Assembly (NCBI RefSeq): GCF_018139145.2
Contig: NC_059471.1
Location: 85,148,520-85,212,519, forward strand
Reading direction: 5' to 3'
Source of the DNA: Gymnogyps californianus
Taxonomy: Eukaryota; Chordata; Aves; Accipitriformes; Cathartidae
Length of the DNA: 64,000 nucleotides
This document shows, in pieces, positions 1 through 12,200 of the stretch (within the stretch, counting starts at the first letter, position 1; the number at the start of each line of letters is the position of its first letter). Below the pieces are notes generated by a model. The model searched no databases and was not told the DNA's origin. It saw nothing but the letters and a program-made list of their open reading frames with translations. The position numbers and the translations under genes were made by a program.

Positions 1-1790
1 GTAAACAGTTTCCAGTGCACCATCTCTGCATCACATAAGGCTGCATGTTACAGACGGCATTTACTTTGCACCCCCCTGTGCTGTTCGCCGAGGTGTGGCT
101 CGGTGAGAAGATGGGACACGTCAGCAGCAAATGCCATGTTTCACCGCTGTGGAGGAAGGGGTGCCCTTCCGTTTGGCAGCCGTGAGCGTGGCAGCAGCGT
201 GGGTGCCAGCTGTCCTCGGTGCAGCTGGGGCTGGCACGTCACGGCCGTGGGATATCCAGGGAGCACGGTGCACATGGTGGCCCCCCCTGCGACAGGTGTT
301 GCTGCCATCAGGATGCCTGACTCTGTTCAGAGCAAGCCTAGAAGTGCAAAAATTTTGAGTCTTGGCGTGAGTTACAGCTTGTATGGCAACACGAGATAAG
401 CTCACTGGAGAAGATGGGCCAAAAATGAAAATAAATTTCACTGGGTGTTTCTGTGCTGTCAGGTTGGTTCACTCCCTGCTTTGCCCTGGGGCACGGCTCC
501 GCTCTTCACCCACGCTGTAGGTATAAGTGTTTGCATTCAGGGCTCCAGTCAGAAACAAGCCAAATATTTCTCTTGGCAGGGAAATCGCTAGACCCCACAT
601 TGAGAGCAGTCATGAACCAGTACACATCGTTTGGCCCTGGGGTGAGGGCTGACTCAAGGCATGGAGAATTGACTAGGACTGAACTTGCCACTGATCACCA
701 AGGCTTTTGTGCAAGGCTAGTGCACAGCAGCATCCCTGAAGACGTTAAAAATTTGGCACAACTGTTGCAGCAGGTCTGCTGAAGCAACTGGTTCGTTATT
801 CAGTCACCAGCATGAAAGCTGTGGCTGCTGCTCTACTGGTACTTGCTCATCTGCTTACTGGGAGAAAGCCTCTTCCAGTGGCTGAGGATGCAATCAGACG
901 AAGCAGATGAGTCAGGCTGATTTTGTGTTTCAGGTAGACCAAGGGGCTGAAACCGTGCCAAAGTAGCAGCCCTGTTTTTTTGAGAGAGGCCACAAAAGAG
1001 CTGGACTTCAAGGCACGGCTTTCATATCTGAGGGCTTTTCTAATGACTTCTTAACTAATTGACTTGACTTTGGCAGGGAGACAGCTAGTGGCTGGAAAGG
1101 ATTAAAACTGTTAGAAATGAACAGCTTTGAAGTGGCTGAAACCCTATTAAAATTTGGATGGCAGATTTCTTTCCAATGGTATTTCTTAACCACTACAACC
1201 TGGTAGGGTGAGCTCTTCATGCAAAACTTAATGGAGAAAAAGAAAAGTCTAGGTAGCGGAGTGGAGTCTCAGGACTGCTACCACTCAGTTGTACATACCT
1301 TGTGTAACCTATGTATCCTACAGATTTTGTTTTCAAGAGAGAGTATTTTGTGTTATGGGAATATTTTCCTTTTATCGTATTTCTGATCTGACGTAGCATG
1401 CACTGTGGTGGAGCTAAATACTATATCGTTTTCCATGGCCAAATGAAGCTTGCTCGGAGAAACAATCTGCTGTAGAAATTACTACAATTGGGACTTTCTG
1501 CAGCAAGCAAACGGTGATCCAATTCTGTAAGGCTGAAAGCAAGACTGTGGCAGATGATAGCCTTTTAAGTAGAGGTGACGGAAATTTTCCAAAAGAATGT
1601 TTTTATCTTAGAATATGCTGATTTTTTCAGATGTAAAACATCATATGGAAACATGCTCCTTTCAGCTGATTTTCTGTCAATCATCCTCTTTCCCCCAAGC
1701 TCCAATGTGACCTTGCCTGTCAGGCAGGTTTCGAAACTTTCCTGCCAGCCAGGTTTTCTCAGAAACCTCGCAGGCTTACTGCCAACTTAC

Positions 1791-1814
1791 CTGCCCAGCA
1801 ACTTAGAAATCTGC
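1791..1814 (-). other. Splice-bounded 24-nt microexon candidate
   Basis: On the minus strand a pyrimidine tract ending GCTGTCTTTCAG precedes 24 nt that end in GGGCAG, followed at once by GTAAGTTGG, a near-consensus donor. The length is a multiple of three. One of the three frames contains a stop and two are open (for example QISKLLG). The nearest plausible branch site (TTGAT) is rather close to the acceptor. Nothing identifies a host gene. A pair like this can occur by chance, so this is a candidate only. Confidence 0.12.
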
Positions 1815-2882
1815 CTGAAAGACAGCATCAAAGTGGGGAGTGCAAGCGCTTTTGGGATCCTCAGCTCCAGGAAATCCCCACTGAATACTCTGCCCCAAGG
1901 AAATGGACCTCATGGTTTCCAGACTCCCAAGCCAGCTGGTTCCTCTGGCATCTTCATCGTCATTGTGGAGGGAGCCTTGTTGTCAGACCCAGCTCTTCAA
2001 CCAGATCTCCAAGGGCTCTGAGGCTTCCTGCTTGGTTTGGGTCCCCCCACTCAATTCATGGTCTGGGAGTCCTATGTCCATGGTCCTAGTGTGGTTTCCA
2101 TCATGGTACTGCCAGAGAGCTGTGACTGCCCAAGGTCCTTAGCGCTCAAGCAGTTAGCTTGGCTGTTGCTGGAAATCTGGAAGACATGTTGTGTATCAAG
2201 AATGAAGTAATTCTGGATTTTAGTCCCCTGCAAATGTCTGTCATTTGTCTTTTTGCCCATGTTAAAATGTAAAAAAAGCCTTTGGATGTCCAAAAGTGAT
2301 CATGGAGTATGTATTTGGTTTCTCAGGCTGATCCACTTTTAGCTCTGGGTTCAGCAAGTACGTGCAGGAGCATGACTTCTTTTTAAGTTCATGAGTAGTT
2401 CTGCTTAGACAAGTCAGTGTATCCACTAACTTAAAACCAGGCTTGTGCTGAACACTGCCCTGAACTGGGCCTATGGGAGTAAAGTGTGTTTTCTGCAGAT
2501 CATAGAGTAGGTCATAGTTTCCTCGGGGGCATTTCAAACCAAAACCTGATGGCTAATGAAAGGCAAATTGTAGTACTCTAATTTACATGGGCACTCAGCT
2601 GCAGACCTCTGACATATGTTCAAGGAGATCATGGCTGGAACTACTTTTAATCAATCATAACTCCTGCTGGCATGAATCTGTAACAGGAACAACTTAATTA
2701 ATTCAGTGCAAATGAGCTTTACAGCTACCACGTAATGAGAATAGACATTACATAGCTATTCTCCATATAGCTATGTAGCCACTCATGTAAAAGCATTATT
2801 ATACGTACACAATGCACTAGGCGTTTGTGTACAGTCATAATTTCAGTCTACCAGAAAATGACAGTGCTCTGGTCTGTGCTGA

Positions 2883-2896
2883 GTGTGTGTGTGTGT
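2883..2896. repeat. (GT)7 dinucleotide run
   Basis: Seven GT units without interruption, flanked by unique sequence. It is too short to be of much note, but it is a potential polymorphic site. Confidence 0.8.
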
Positions 2897-3166
2897 ACCT
2901 TGGTACTACGTATGCATATTTGATGTAGTTCTACATCACAGCTATAGATTAAAACCTCTTCTTATTCTAAAGCAAAAGTAGAAGTTGTTCCCATAAATAA
3001 CATTGTTCTTGTGGTTTCTCATCTTCTTTCACAACACTGTGTGCTCTCATTGTGAAAAAGGAACTTGTACAGAGCTCTGGAAAGCCTCCATAGGTAAGGA
3101 TCAGTGAGTGGTTCTACTGTAATGACCTATGTATGTGTCTTTTACGCAATAGTTTTAGCTAATTTT

Positions 3167-3568
3167 GGAAAGAGAAAGAAAGAAAGAAAGGGAAGGAGAA
3201 AGAAAGAGAGAAAGAGAAGAAAGATAAGAAAGAAAAAGAAAAGAGAGAGAGAAAGAAAGGAAAGAAAGAAAGAAAAAGAAAGAAAGAGAAAGAAAGAAAG
3301 GAAAGAAAGAAAGGAAGAAAAAGAAAGAAAGGAGAGAAAGAAAGAAAGAGAAAGAAAGGAAAGAAAGGAAGAAAGGAAGGAAGAAAGAAAGAAAGGAAAG
3401 AAAAGAAAAGAAAGGAAGAAAAAGAAAGAAAGGAAAGAAAGAAAGAGGAAGAAAGGAAAGAAAGAAAGAAAAAGAAAGAAAAGAAAGGAAGGAAGGAAAG
3501 AAAGAGAAAGGAAGGAAGGAAAGAAAGAGAGAGGAAAGAAGGACGGAAGGAAGGAAGGAAGGAAAGGG
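3167..3568. repeat. 402-bp polypurine microsatellite (GAAA/GGAA family)
   Basis: The plus strand is purine from 3167 to 3568 except for a T at 3225 and a C at 3544, giving about 318 bp (3226-3543) with no pyrimidine. Units are irregular GAAA, GGAA, GAAAA and GAGA, and the last ~25 bp is regular GGAA. Both strands are therefore open in several frames. The plus strand encodes only Lys/Arg/Glu/Gly strings and the minus strand only Phe/Leu/Ser/Pro strings, so the apparent 155-182 codon ORFs here are artefacts. Tracts like this are known to form intramolecular triplexes and are often length-variable and hard to assemble. Confidence 0.97.
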
Positions 3569-6500
3569 TGATAAGCTAAAAAGCTGAAACTCAAAACCAT
3601 GAAAATGTATCATAGTAGATGGGAAGCTCTCCGATTTCCCTATCATTTCCAGGGTGGATGGGACTGGCACTGACCCGGTCACTTCCCACATTCCCCATGC
3701 CATTAACTAACACAGCTGCCAAGCAGAAAGGGCTTGTGTAGCCTTTCTGGCAGTATTTTTCCAAAGGTGGTTTCCAATCTTACTCTGAATGATCTAGGTG
3801 ACATGGTAGTACATTTTCTCTTGCCCTCTGTGTGTTAACACCCTCTTGGCTTTGGTCACAGTGCTATGAGAAGAGACTCCTCATAAACATTGGCAGAGCC
3901 ATTCCTGAGTGGCTCAGACCCCCTTGGCACAAAAGCAGAGCTGCTGCCTTCCTTTACACAGGCAAGGCGATATTCTGCTCTGACAGGCAAGGGAAACCTA
4001 GGGCTGCCACAGCCCCGTTCTTGTCAGCCATTTCTCATGGAGACACTCCTGCTGAAGTACGCAGGGTATTTGTACCAAGAAGGGCTCTTGACAGGTTTGC
4101 CAGTTCTGTGCAAGCTCATGGTAATTACAGAGACATCACTCAGTTTTCAGAACATTATACAAGACCTCAGCCATATAAGTCCACTTGATTTTAGGGAGTA
4201 AAACCCCGTGGAAATGACTTTCAGGGTTCATGTGTTCCAAGAGTAAGGAGGGGTCCATGTTCTTCTGTGATTAATTGCATGTTTACAGTTTGGCTGAACA
4301 AAACCTGGCTTAACTTTGTGATACAAAATATGTCTACTGAACAAAAGCATCCAATTAACATAGCCCAATTAAAACTTTAAAAGAAATAATCGTCAGTTAA
4401 CAAACATCAGATGTAGTTGTCAGGGTTATCTCACTGCTATTATATTAATCGTTTAAAAGCTCTGTTCATTTGAGCACTTATGTGATAGAGAATACTATTG
4501 CAAGATTGTCTTTCTACATACTATGCCAAAAATAACCACTTCCCTGATCCTGAAACTGTTAAAACATCAGATTAAAAAAGAGGGAGAGAGAGATTGGGAA
4601 GGAAAGCATACTTGATTATTTTTTTAATACAAAATTTTAACCTATTAAACAGGTTGAATAAGAGACTTTTTACTGCTTTAAAAAGTCAGAAATGTTCATT
4701 CTATAGCATGTTACTGCTTTGTGGGGAAAATTCCATTATTTGTCTGCTAAAGCAGCACATGTGTGACAAGTGTAGAACTGATCTGCCAACAGAGAGATGG
4801 AGGAATTTTCCAAGAAATGTAGGCCAGAGCCAAGAAGAATAAACCAAGGAACAAAAAAGTCAGAGATTTACTGTAGCCTTTTTGCACCCTGGACATTCAT
4901 GTTAGGTGGGTGCGGAGTTGCAATTTCCCCGTCCAGGATTTCCCAGTCCTTTGATCTTCAAAAGGTACTGCTAGACAAAGGGACTTGTTCATTAAGACCT
5001 GGATTCATCCCACCTGACACAAGGTCCCAAATGAGCACTGCAGTCACCCTTGCCTTAAGACCTGAGCTGCTTTCTGGAAGTGCCTCACATCCAGCTGCAG
5101 GAGGGGCCAACGTGACCGTGACTCTCACCTGAGCCCATGAGGTAGATGTCTAACGTTAGGTCAGGTGAATTTGGACATAAAACCCCAGTTCACGAAACTG
5201 GGCCTTCAGTCGGTTGCTGAATGTTTCTTCAGATATGCAGGGTGGCAGTAGATGTCAGTGGCTGTCATTTCTTTTAGAGACTGAAGGTCCCCTCCGCAGC
5301 AGGCCAGTGTATTTTGATGGGATCTGGTGTGTGGCAATGAGGCTCTGAACACCCCCTGCCACAGTCACCCCCATCGCTTTGGCCATGACTCCTCAGGTCC
5401 CCCCCGCTGCTCTGCTGGGGGACCTTTGTGGAAACTGCATATAGCAAAAGGAAAAAAGCTTCTTTTTTTGCCCAGTTCCAGTCTATTCAACATGGCCACA
5501 TAGAAGAAAGGAGGAGTATACGTGGGTGTGTATTTTATGTCCATATTGGATTTATGTTTGGGAGCACATTATACTGGTAGTTATTTTGCATTGTAGTAAA
5601 TCTATATAATAGATCTACAGATAGATATATCTATGTTTTGTTTTGTGATGTTTTCCCACTTTTGACAAATGTTATTGCTATTGCACTGGGCAGCGCTAGG
5701 AGGGTAATGGATCAAGAACGATCAGTCAAACAGGAAAGTAACCTTTCAAACCACCGTGCTACGTATCTGGATTTGAATGCCTTCAAAACCACAACAAGGG
5801 AGAGGTAATCCTCATGAAAAAGGGAGGGATTTGAAAAGACAAGGTTCTCTGGGGAGCTGGAAATAATGTGGAAAAAATGAAGATTCAAACCTGAGTGAGG
5901 ATTAAGAATTGTTTCTGGAGCGCCATTGAGAAATGAAACCTACAGGATCTCTGTGGTCAGAGAAGACGCATTCTTGGTTTTCCTTATCTTTCGCCGTGAC
6001 AGCTAGGCTGCACAAATCCAGAGCAGACCTCTTCAAGTGACGTCTCCTCATGCTTTTAGTTTGGGCTCCATGCCATTTCTAACAGTTTCACTTAACCACC
6101 CATCAGCCTGAAGTCTTCAAAGATGATAAATACTAGATTATCCCACCTCCTCAGGAAACTGTTGTAAGAACAAAAACCAGTGATTGTCTAGAGTGCGCTG
6201 GGTTTGTTTTTTCCTGTGTATTGTGTGAGTTCCTGCCTGCTGCCGCTGCCCCGTTGCATGGGCCCTTTACTCTGTTTGGTCCCACTCCCACCTTGATGGA
6301 GCCCATCCCCATGAGTGGGGGAACGAGACCAAGTTTTGGCAAGAGACGGTCAGGGTACAGGTGTCATTTTCCTCATCTCCCTCTCTTTTGTCATGCTGCT
6401 CCCCACAGTATTTAGAGCACTATTTTACCCATATGGACATTTGTCCTTTAAGGGGAAGATGTCAAAGTTTTAAAAATAATTTTATGTTTTTACATCATGA

Positions 6501-9230
6501 CAGGGCCTCATGTGGCAGTGTCTTTTGGGGCATGCATGCCATAATCACTTAATTCTTTTCCCAAAGTATAAAATGACATTATCTCTCAAGATTGGGAGAA
6601 AGGTGTATTCGCCTTATTGGTTAATAGTGATCCTTGCAGGATGGGGGACAAAGGGACTCAGCTCAGGTCACAGGTATTCTCATGCAGCATCTCATCAGCA
6701 AGACAAGCCTTCCTCCAACCTAATGCGGTGAAAGGCATTTTGCATCCCTCTAGGAGGCTAAAAATACCTTGGATGACTCTTACTCTTGCTTTAAAAAATA
6801 GCCACAACACCTTGTGCTGAACCAAAGACATAGCATATCAAACAGTAGCCTGAATTTGGTGATTGGTTTCCCTCTTTGGCAGAAATGGAGGTGTTGGAAA
6901 TTTTTCTGATCTTGCATAGTGAGTTGAGAGCAAAACCTGGTAGAGAGTCCAGGAGAGAAATCAGGGCCTTGAAGCTGGTGGGAGGCTGCTGAATGAGGAG
7001 GGGATTTCATCCGAGGAGCCTGGCTTGCCTGCACCCCAGCCCTTCCCCACCCTTCTGTATTTTGTGGTTGTGTTTAAGTAATTTTCTAGTGTAAGCTTAT
7101 GACAATTTAATTCATTATATTATTAATTAATTATAGCCTGTTATTTTAGATGACTGATGGACTCATTTGAGTTCAGAATGGAGAGTGTTGTTGTTCTTTA
7201 TTCTAAATGTTACTTTTCCAAAGGGTCATGGACAAATATATTTGTTCCCGTTGTTCTTTCCCCTCTCATTTTTCAATATTCCTAATTGTTTCGCATAAAC
7301 TGAATATTTCATAAACAACAAAAGGCAGTGGTAGAAAGCACTGCCGCATGCATTATGGCACAGAGAGAAATACATTCTTTTTCTCACTGAACTCATGCCA
7401 GGTTTAGTGGAAGTCATACATATGCAGGCAAGCAATTGGCAGAGGTGTATGCAGGAGCTCTGTTGAATCTGTGGGAGTATTTGTGTATGTACTTGTGTGC
7501 AAAAGAGAGAGAGAATGTTGAAACCTGGGAACCGTATCATCTGACAGCTCTGCAGTGACATGTATAGTCCTGATTTAACAATTTGCTTTAAAAGGCACCG
7601 TGGGATCCTGTTTTGGGATCCTGTGGGACCTCCAACTGTGCACAGTGCAGTTTCGTTTTCTCTGTCTTCCCTAATAAGCTGTAACATACCAAAGTTAGTA
7701 TTACCTGGGCTTATTATCTTTGTTTTCAAATTAATTTTGAAGTGAATGTAGTGTTAATACAAATTACCAAATTGACAGCCCAGAAACTTGAGTCTTCTGG
7801 TTTATTGGTGTTACAGCATTGGCTATGGTAGTACACACTGCCCCCTCATATTCATGCCTAAATATTGTAAGCTGAGCTGGAGAAGCCACACTTAAATTGC
7901 TGTCATGAGTCACGGATTAATTAAGGCATTGGGAACCTTCCATGTATCTCACACGGCACCCTCACGGCCCAGCTCCTTTGCCATCTCCACATGTTAGCTG
8001 TGGTTGAGGTTAAGATGAACAGGGACTGCTTACACCTTGTGAAAAAATTTCTTGCAGGCTTCCTACAGGTGGAGGCAGACACCTATTCTTTGGCTCATTT
8101 GTAAATATTTCCTTTACAACTGTGGGGAATAGGAATATATTGTTTGCAAAATGAAGACTATGCTCTCACCAAGTGAAGAAGCTGAGACCTTTGACACGCC
8201 CCTATGATTACCATGGCTAACTCTGATGTTGGTTGCCACCCAGTACTTGCTGTTCTCCTCAGCGTCCTACCAGGCCAGAATTGCTCAAGCCTATGAGTTA
8301 TTAAGACCTATTGGAAGTCTTATTTTCGTTTTGGGAACCTATTTGGTATAAAAAGAGAAAGTGCTTCTGCAGCTCATGCTCCATGAAAGCCAAGACAAAG
8401 CCGACTCCAGGGCAGGTGGTCCTACCTCACTACCTTCTCATTTCTTCTGCTACATCCTTGCTACTTGAGGAGCAATTGAGAATCTTGTTTGACATAGAAA
8501 TCAGGATAAACCTGTGGGATCAGTTCTTTGACAACCTCATTGTGAGAGGTTACTTCCCTTTAGATGCCGGGGAAGACTTGGTGTCTCTGTACTGCCCCTC
8601 TCTTTCTTCTACTGTACTCATTCATTGTTTCTTCTCCACATGCTGTAACACCGCTGAGCACGGATGCTGCAAGAACATGTGCTTCAGCAGTGCCCTAGAA
8701 ACCTAGAGTGAGTTTTACTAATCAAAGAGCAACAGAAAAATGTCAGGGAATTCAATAAACTGAAGCCTTAGCAAGAATGTGAGGACTATGAATAAGAATT
8801 CACTCTGCTAAGCCATCCTGAACCCAAATCTTGATTTGTTTTTCTTTTCCAAGAGATAAAGTTTCCATAGTTTAGTTGCTTGCAGTTATTACAAAGGGAT
8901 CTGTACAGCCTTAAGCAATAAGGCAATGTTAAGAAAGCAAGCAAAACTACTGAGACACCCAACTTCCAGCCAGCCTTCTGAGGGATAATTAAAACGCAGT
9001 CCTTATGGATAGACACTGTGTAAGAAGTTTCCAATATCATACCAGTGGAATAAAATCTTCTAGGGATATAAGAATTTTTGTGACAGTGAGTAGTGCGTGT
9101 GATCTGCTTCCCTGTTTCTGGCAACAGCGGATACTGGTGGATTTTCAACATAGCACAGATCATGAGATGAACATAGCGCAAATCATTGCATGCAACAGCA
9201 TTTCCCATTGGTAGCAACAGCAAAGTGAGT
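3569..9230. other. Unique non-coding DNA, no gene recognised
   Basis: All open frames are short and unrelated to families I know. The 131-codon frame at 8311-8706 is preceded by a TATA-like GGTATAAAAAG at 8345-8355, but that motif lies inside the frame, and the protein is Ser/Cys-rich without a motif. The stretch 5133-6150 has no frame of 60 codons and looks like ordinary AT-balanced intergenic or intronic DNA. A 9-bp direct repeat (GGGATCCTG) occurs at 7602-7610 and 7615-7623. Confidence 0.55.
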
Positions 9231-12200
9231 GTTTAACCCAAGTTTTTATATTACTTTTTCTGGGTTTTTTAGCTGTAAATTGTAGCCTGTATTTTACTTT
9301 TTGTAGTCCCTATTTTTTTCTTTTTTTTCCAAAAACAGAAAGCTTTCCTGCTTGTAAAAATAAGTATTAACTGCATAGGTCAGTGGAAAGCCTCTAATAA
9401 AAAAAAGTATATACATTTTGTGGAGAAATAAAATTCACAGATAAAACCAATTTAAGTAGCAGAACACTGCGTGGTGACTGTACCTCCAGCATCACTCGTT
9501 TGTGTATCTGTGGGTAACCAATTCCTTTTATTCCCCATTATAAGCATAATTGTTCTGATCAGCAAAACAACTTTTATCTAAAACCAGAAAGGTAAAAATA
9601 AACCTTTTAGCTGTGCACATTGTAAGTCATTTAAAAGACCTTTTTTAAACAACTTTTTATCCAGCTGTATTGCATGAATAATAGGAAAATTATTTATAAC
9701 TTCTTTTTTTTTATTCATTGCCTTTTCCCCTTTTCAGTATCTCAAAAGCACAGGCTTTTTTCCTTTTCACATTTTGTTTTTCATTTGCTAAGATTAAGTT
9801 TTTGATTTTTTTTTCTTTTCTTGGTAACGTAGTTTCTGAAGATCCTTTTGTGTTTCCATGTGCTCCTAAACTTGTACTTAATTTTTCAGACAGATAGATC
9901 CAACGGCACATGGAAGTGTTAGTCTTAAAGAACAAGGCCAAGTGTGCACAGCATCAAAGAGCGTCCATAAAAAGAGTAACCAGGGCCCAGAGTGTGAGCA
10001 GGGAAATACGGGTCTGCCCTGGCTCTGGCCAGCTGTGACCAAGTCTCTTCATTTCTTCTATCGTTTCCACAAGTACCTCCTTGGTAGTACAATGCGATAC
10101 TCTCTTGATGTGAGAGAAGTTGGAAACTGCTGCTTTGGGAAGAGTATGAGGCAAGCAGGGCCTAACATGGTCAATGATGGAGCAGGTAACCATCACATTA
10201 GGTTTCAGACTTACTGGATCCATTGAAATAAAAGCGTACTTCACGAGGCCAATATTGCTGACACGGCAGAACACAACTATATCAGCTTGCTCCTTTTAAG
10301 TTCTCAGTTTCCTAAATCATTTCAAGGGGTGGAAATATCTTTCTTCCTTGTTTGCTTTTAAACTGGTTCTATGAGAAGGTCTGGATTTTACAGGAATCTC
10401 TGTTTTCATGGTATGGTAGCACCGTGGCATGACAGGGTCAGGGAGCCCAGGTCGTTGCCTGTCCACCCTGGCTAAAAGAGATTTGAAACCAGTTTTCAAA
10501 AGGAGGATTGCTTTATCAAAATGGTGGGAGGCTCTCCTGGATTGCACTGCATTTTCCCAGAGGCAGGCGTGCATCTAATCTGTTTTTCCATCCCTCTGTC
10601 AATCGACAGCAGCGCTTTGCTGCACGGCACCATTAAAATTCTGGCAGCGGAGACAGAGATAGCTGCAGAATTCCCTTGAAGTCTGTCCAAGCTCCCTTTG
10701 GCCAGGCCCGTGAGCTACGCACGCGGGGATCTCCGGGTCCCTTGGAAACAGAGTAAGCCTGAAACATTCCTCCAAAATTTATTAACTTTTTCTACAACTT
10801 CACATTTCTGTAGTGGCTTGGCCCTCCTGGATTTCACACTGCTATCTTTACTGGCTGCGCAGAACCTTTCTAGTTTTGTGGTTAACATTAATAACAACAT
10901 AAAAATATCTGGTTTATGTTTGCAGTCTGTGAGTAAATCAAGACTGCATCTGCGGGTACCCCCGCCCTGCACCAGTGCACGCTGCTCTCGGGCGGCTGCT
11001 CCATCTCTGTCAGTCTGGCCCCAGCACCTCGGCGCAGACAGATGCTTAAGCGCATGCCTGACTCCGGGCCCTCAGGCCTTACACGTACACCACAGCTCTT
11101 GGCTTCTTCTTGTTCTTGTATGAGCTAGGGTGACACTGTGGGACTTTATCCTCTCCCGCATGGGTGAGGGTGTGATGGCTCGTGTCCCCACGGTGTTTGC
11201 AGAACAGGGATTCCCACCTGCTCGGCACTGAGGGGAGCTCCCCTCCTCTCCCAGACAAACCTGGGCCACCCCTGTCTGACGGTGCGGGCAGTGGGGTGGG
11301 CTCTTGCCACGGGACCACGGCTGTGGTATGAATTGTGAACGCTGTGTTCTCCCACAGAAACTTCACTGCTGCCTTTTTGCTTATTGCTCTTTCCTACTGC
11401 GTGACTAAGTGGGACACATTTGCTCCTTGTCAGTAGAAGAGGACACTGACCACAGAAGGAGTGAGTTTATCAGGGAACGTATCTGACCAAGTCCTTGGAG
11501 TTCAGATGATGAGAAAGTGTATAGAAATATCTCATCTCCACACTTTTCTTCCTATTTCCCATGACAATTGTTTATCAGTTCGTCTTCCCCTGAAAAATAA
11601 AGGAATTCTAAAGGATGCTTTTTAGTTAAAAAAAATAGCAGTCTTGCAATTTTTCAGCGTAAGCCAGATTATGAAAATTATAATTACAGCATTAAATTCT
11701 GCCGTTCTAGTCCTATATTAACTCTGCAGGAAAAATTGTATCCAAGCAACTCATAGGAAACTGATGCTAAACTGTTAATCTCCATTCATTTCAAACCGTA
11801 GCAAATCTGTGTATGTATCCTATCATGAAGAGCCACTGGTTTCTGTAGTACTTGCTTTCCAGGAGCACTGATGAACCTTAGGAGCGCTAATTTTTTCCAG
11901 AAAGGGAAATAAAATGAAGTCAAATCTTTGCAACAAACTCATGGCAAGTTGGGATCAAGTCAGGTATATCCTCCAACCACGTTTTGAACCTCGTATTGGA
12001 GTGGTCTGTCTTCCACTCTGGCTTTTGTGAACCAGTCCTCTCCCTGAAAGGCAATGTTTTGATTTAATGGCCAAACAATGAGTTGAAGAAGGCAAAGGGT
12101 TCCTTGATGCCTGTGAGATAAATGGGAGGCAATATGCTCCAAGGGAGGTCCTGCAGTGATTTACAGTGGACAGCAATTGTTAATAGGCCAACATTAGCTT

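Larger units (their letters stand above)
1..3166. other. Unique non-coding DNA, no gene recognised
   Basis: Open frames here are short (148 codons at most, 1575-2021 on +) and show no domain, signal peptide or family resemblance that I recognise. The composition is mixed, and the stretch from about 2540 to 3050 is AT-rich. A short (GT)7 run lies at 2883-2896. The only exon-like signal is the 24-nt minus-strand candidate at 1791-1814, listed separately. I see no promoter, CpG island or transposon remnant. Confidence 0.6.

Noticed and set aside
3104..3571. 155-182 codon open frames on both strands
   Set aside because: They are produced by the polypurine repeat. The translations are only Lys/Glu/Arg or Phe/Leu/Ser strings.
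8311..8706. 131-codon frame with a TATA-like motif
   Set aside because: The TATA-like GGTATAAAAAG is within the frame rather than upstream, there is no CpG or initiator support, and the protein is unrecognisable.
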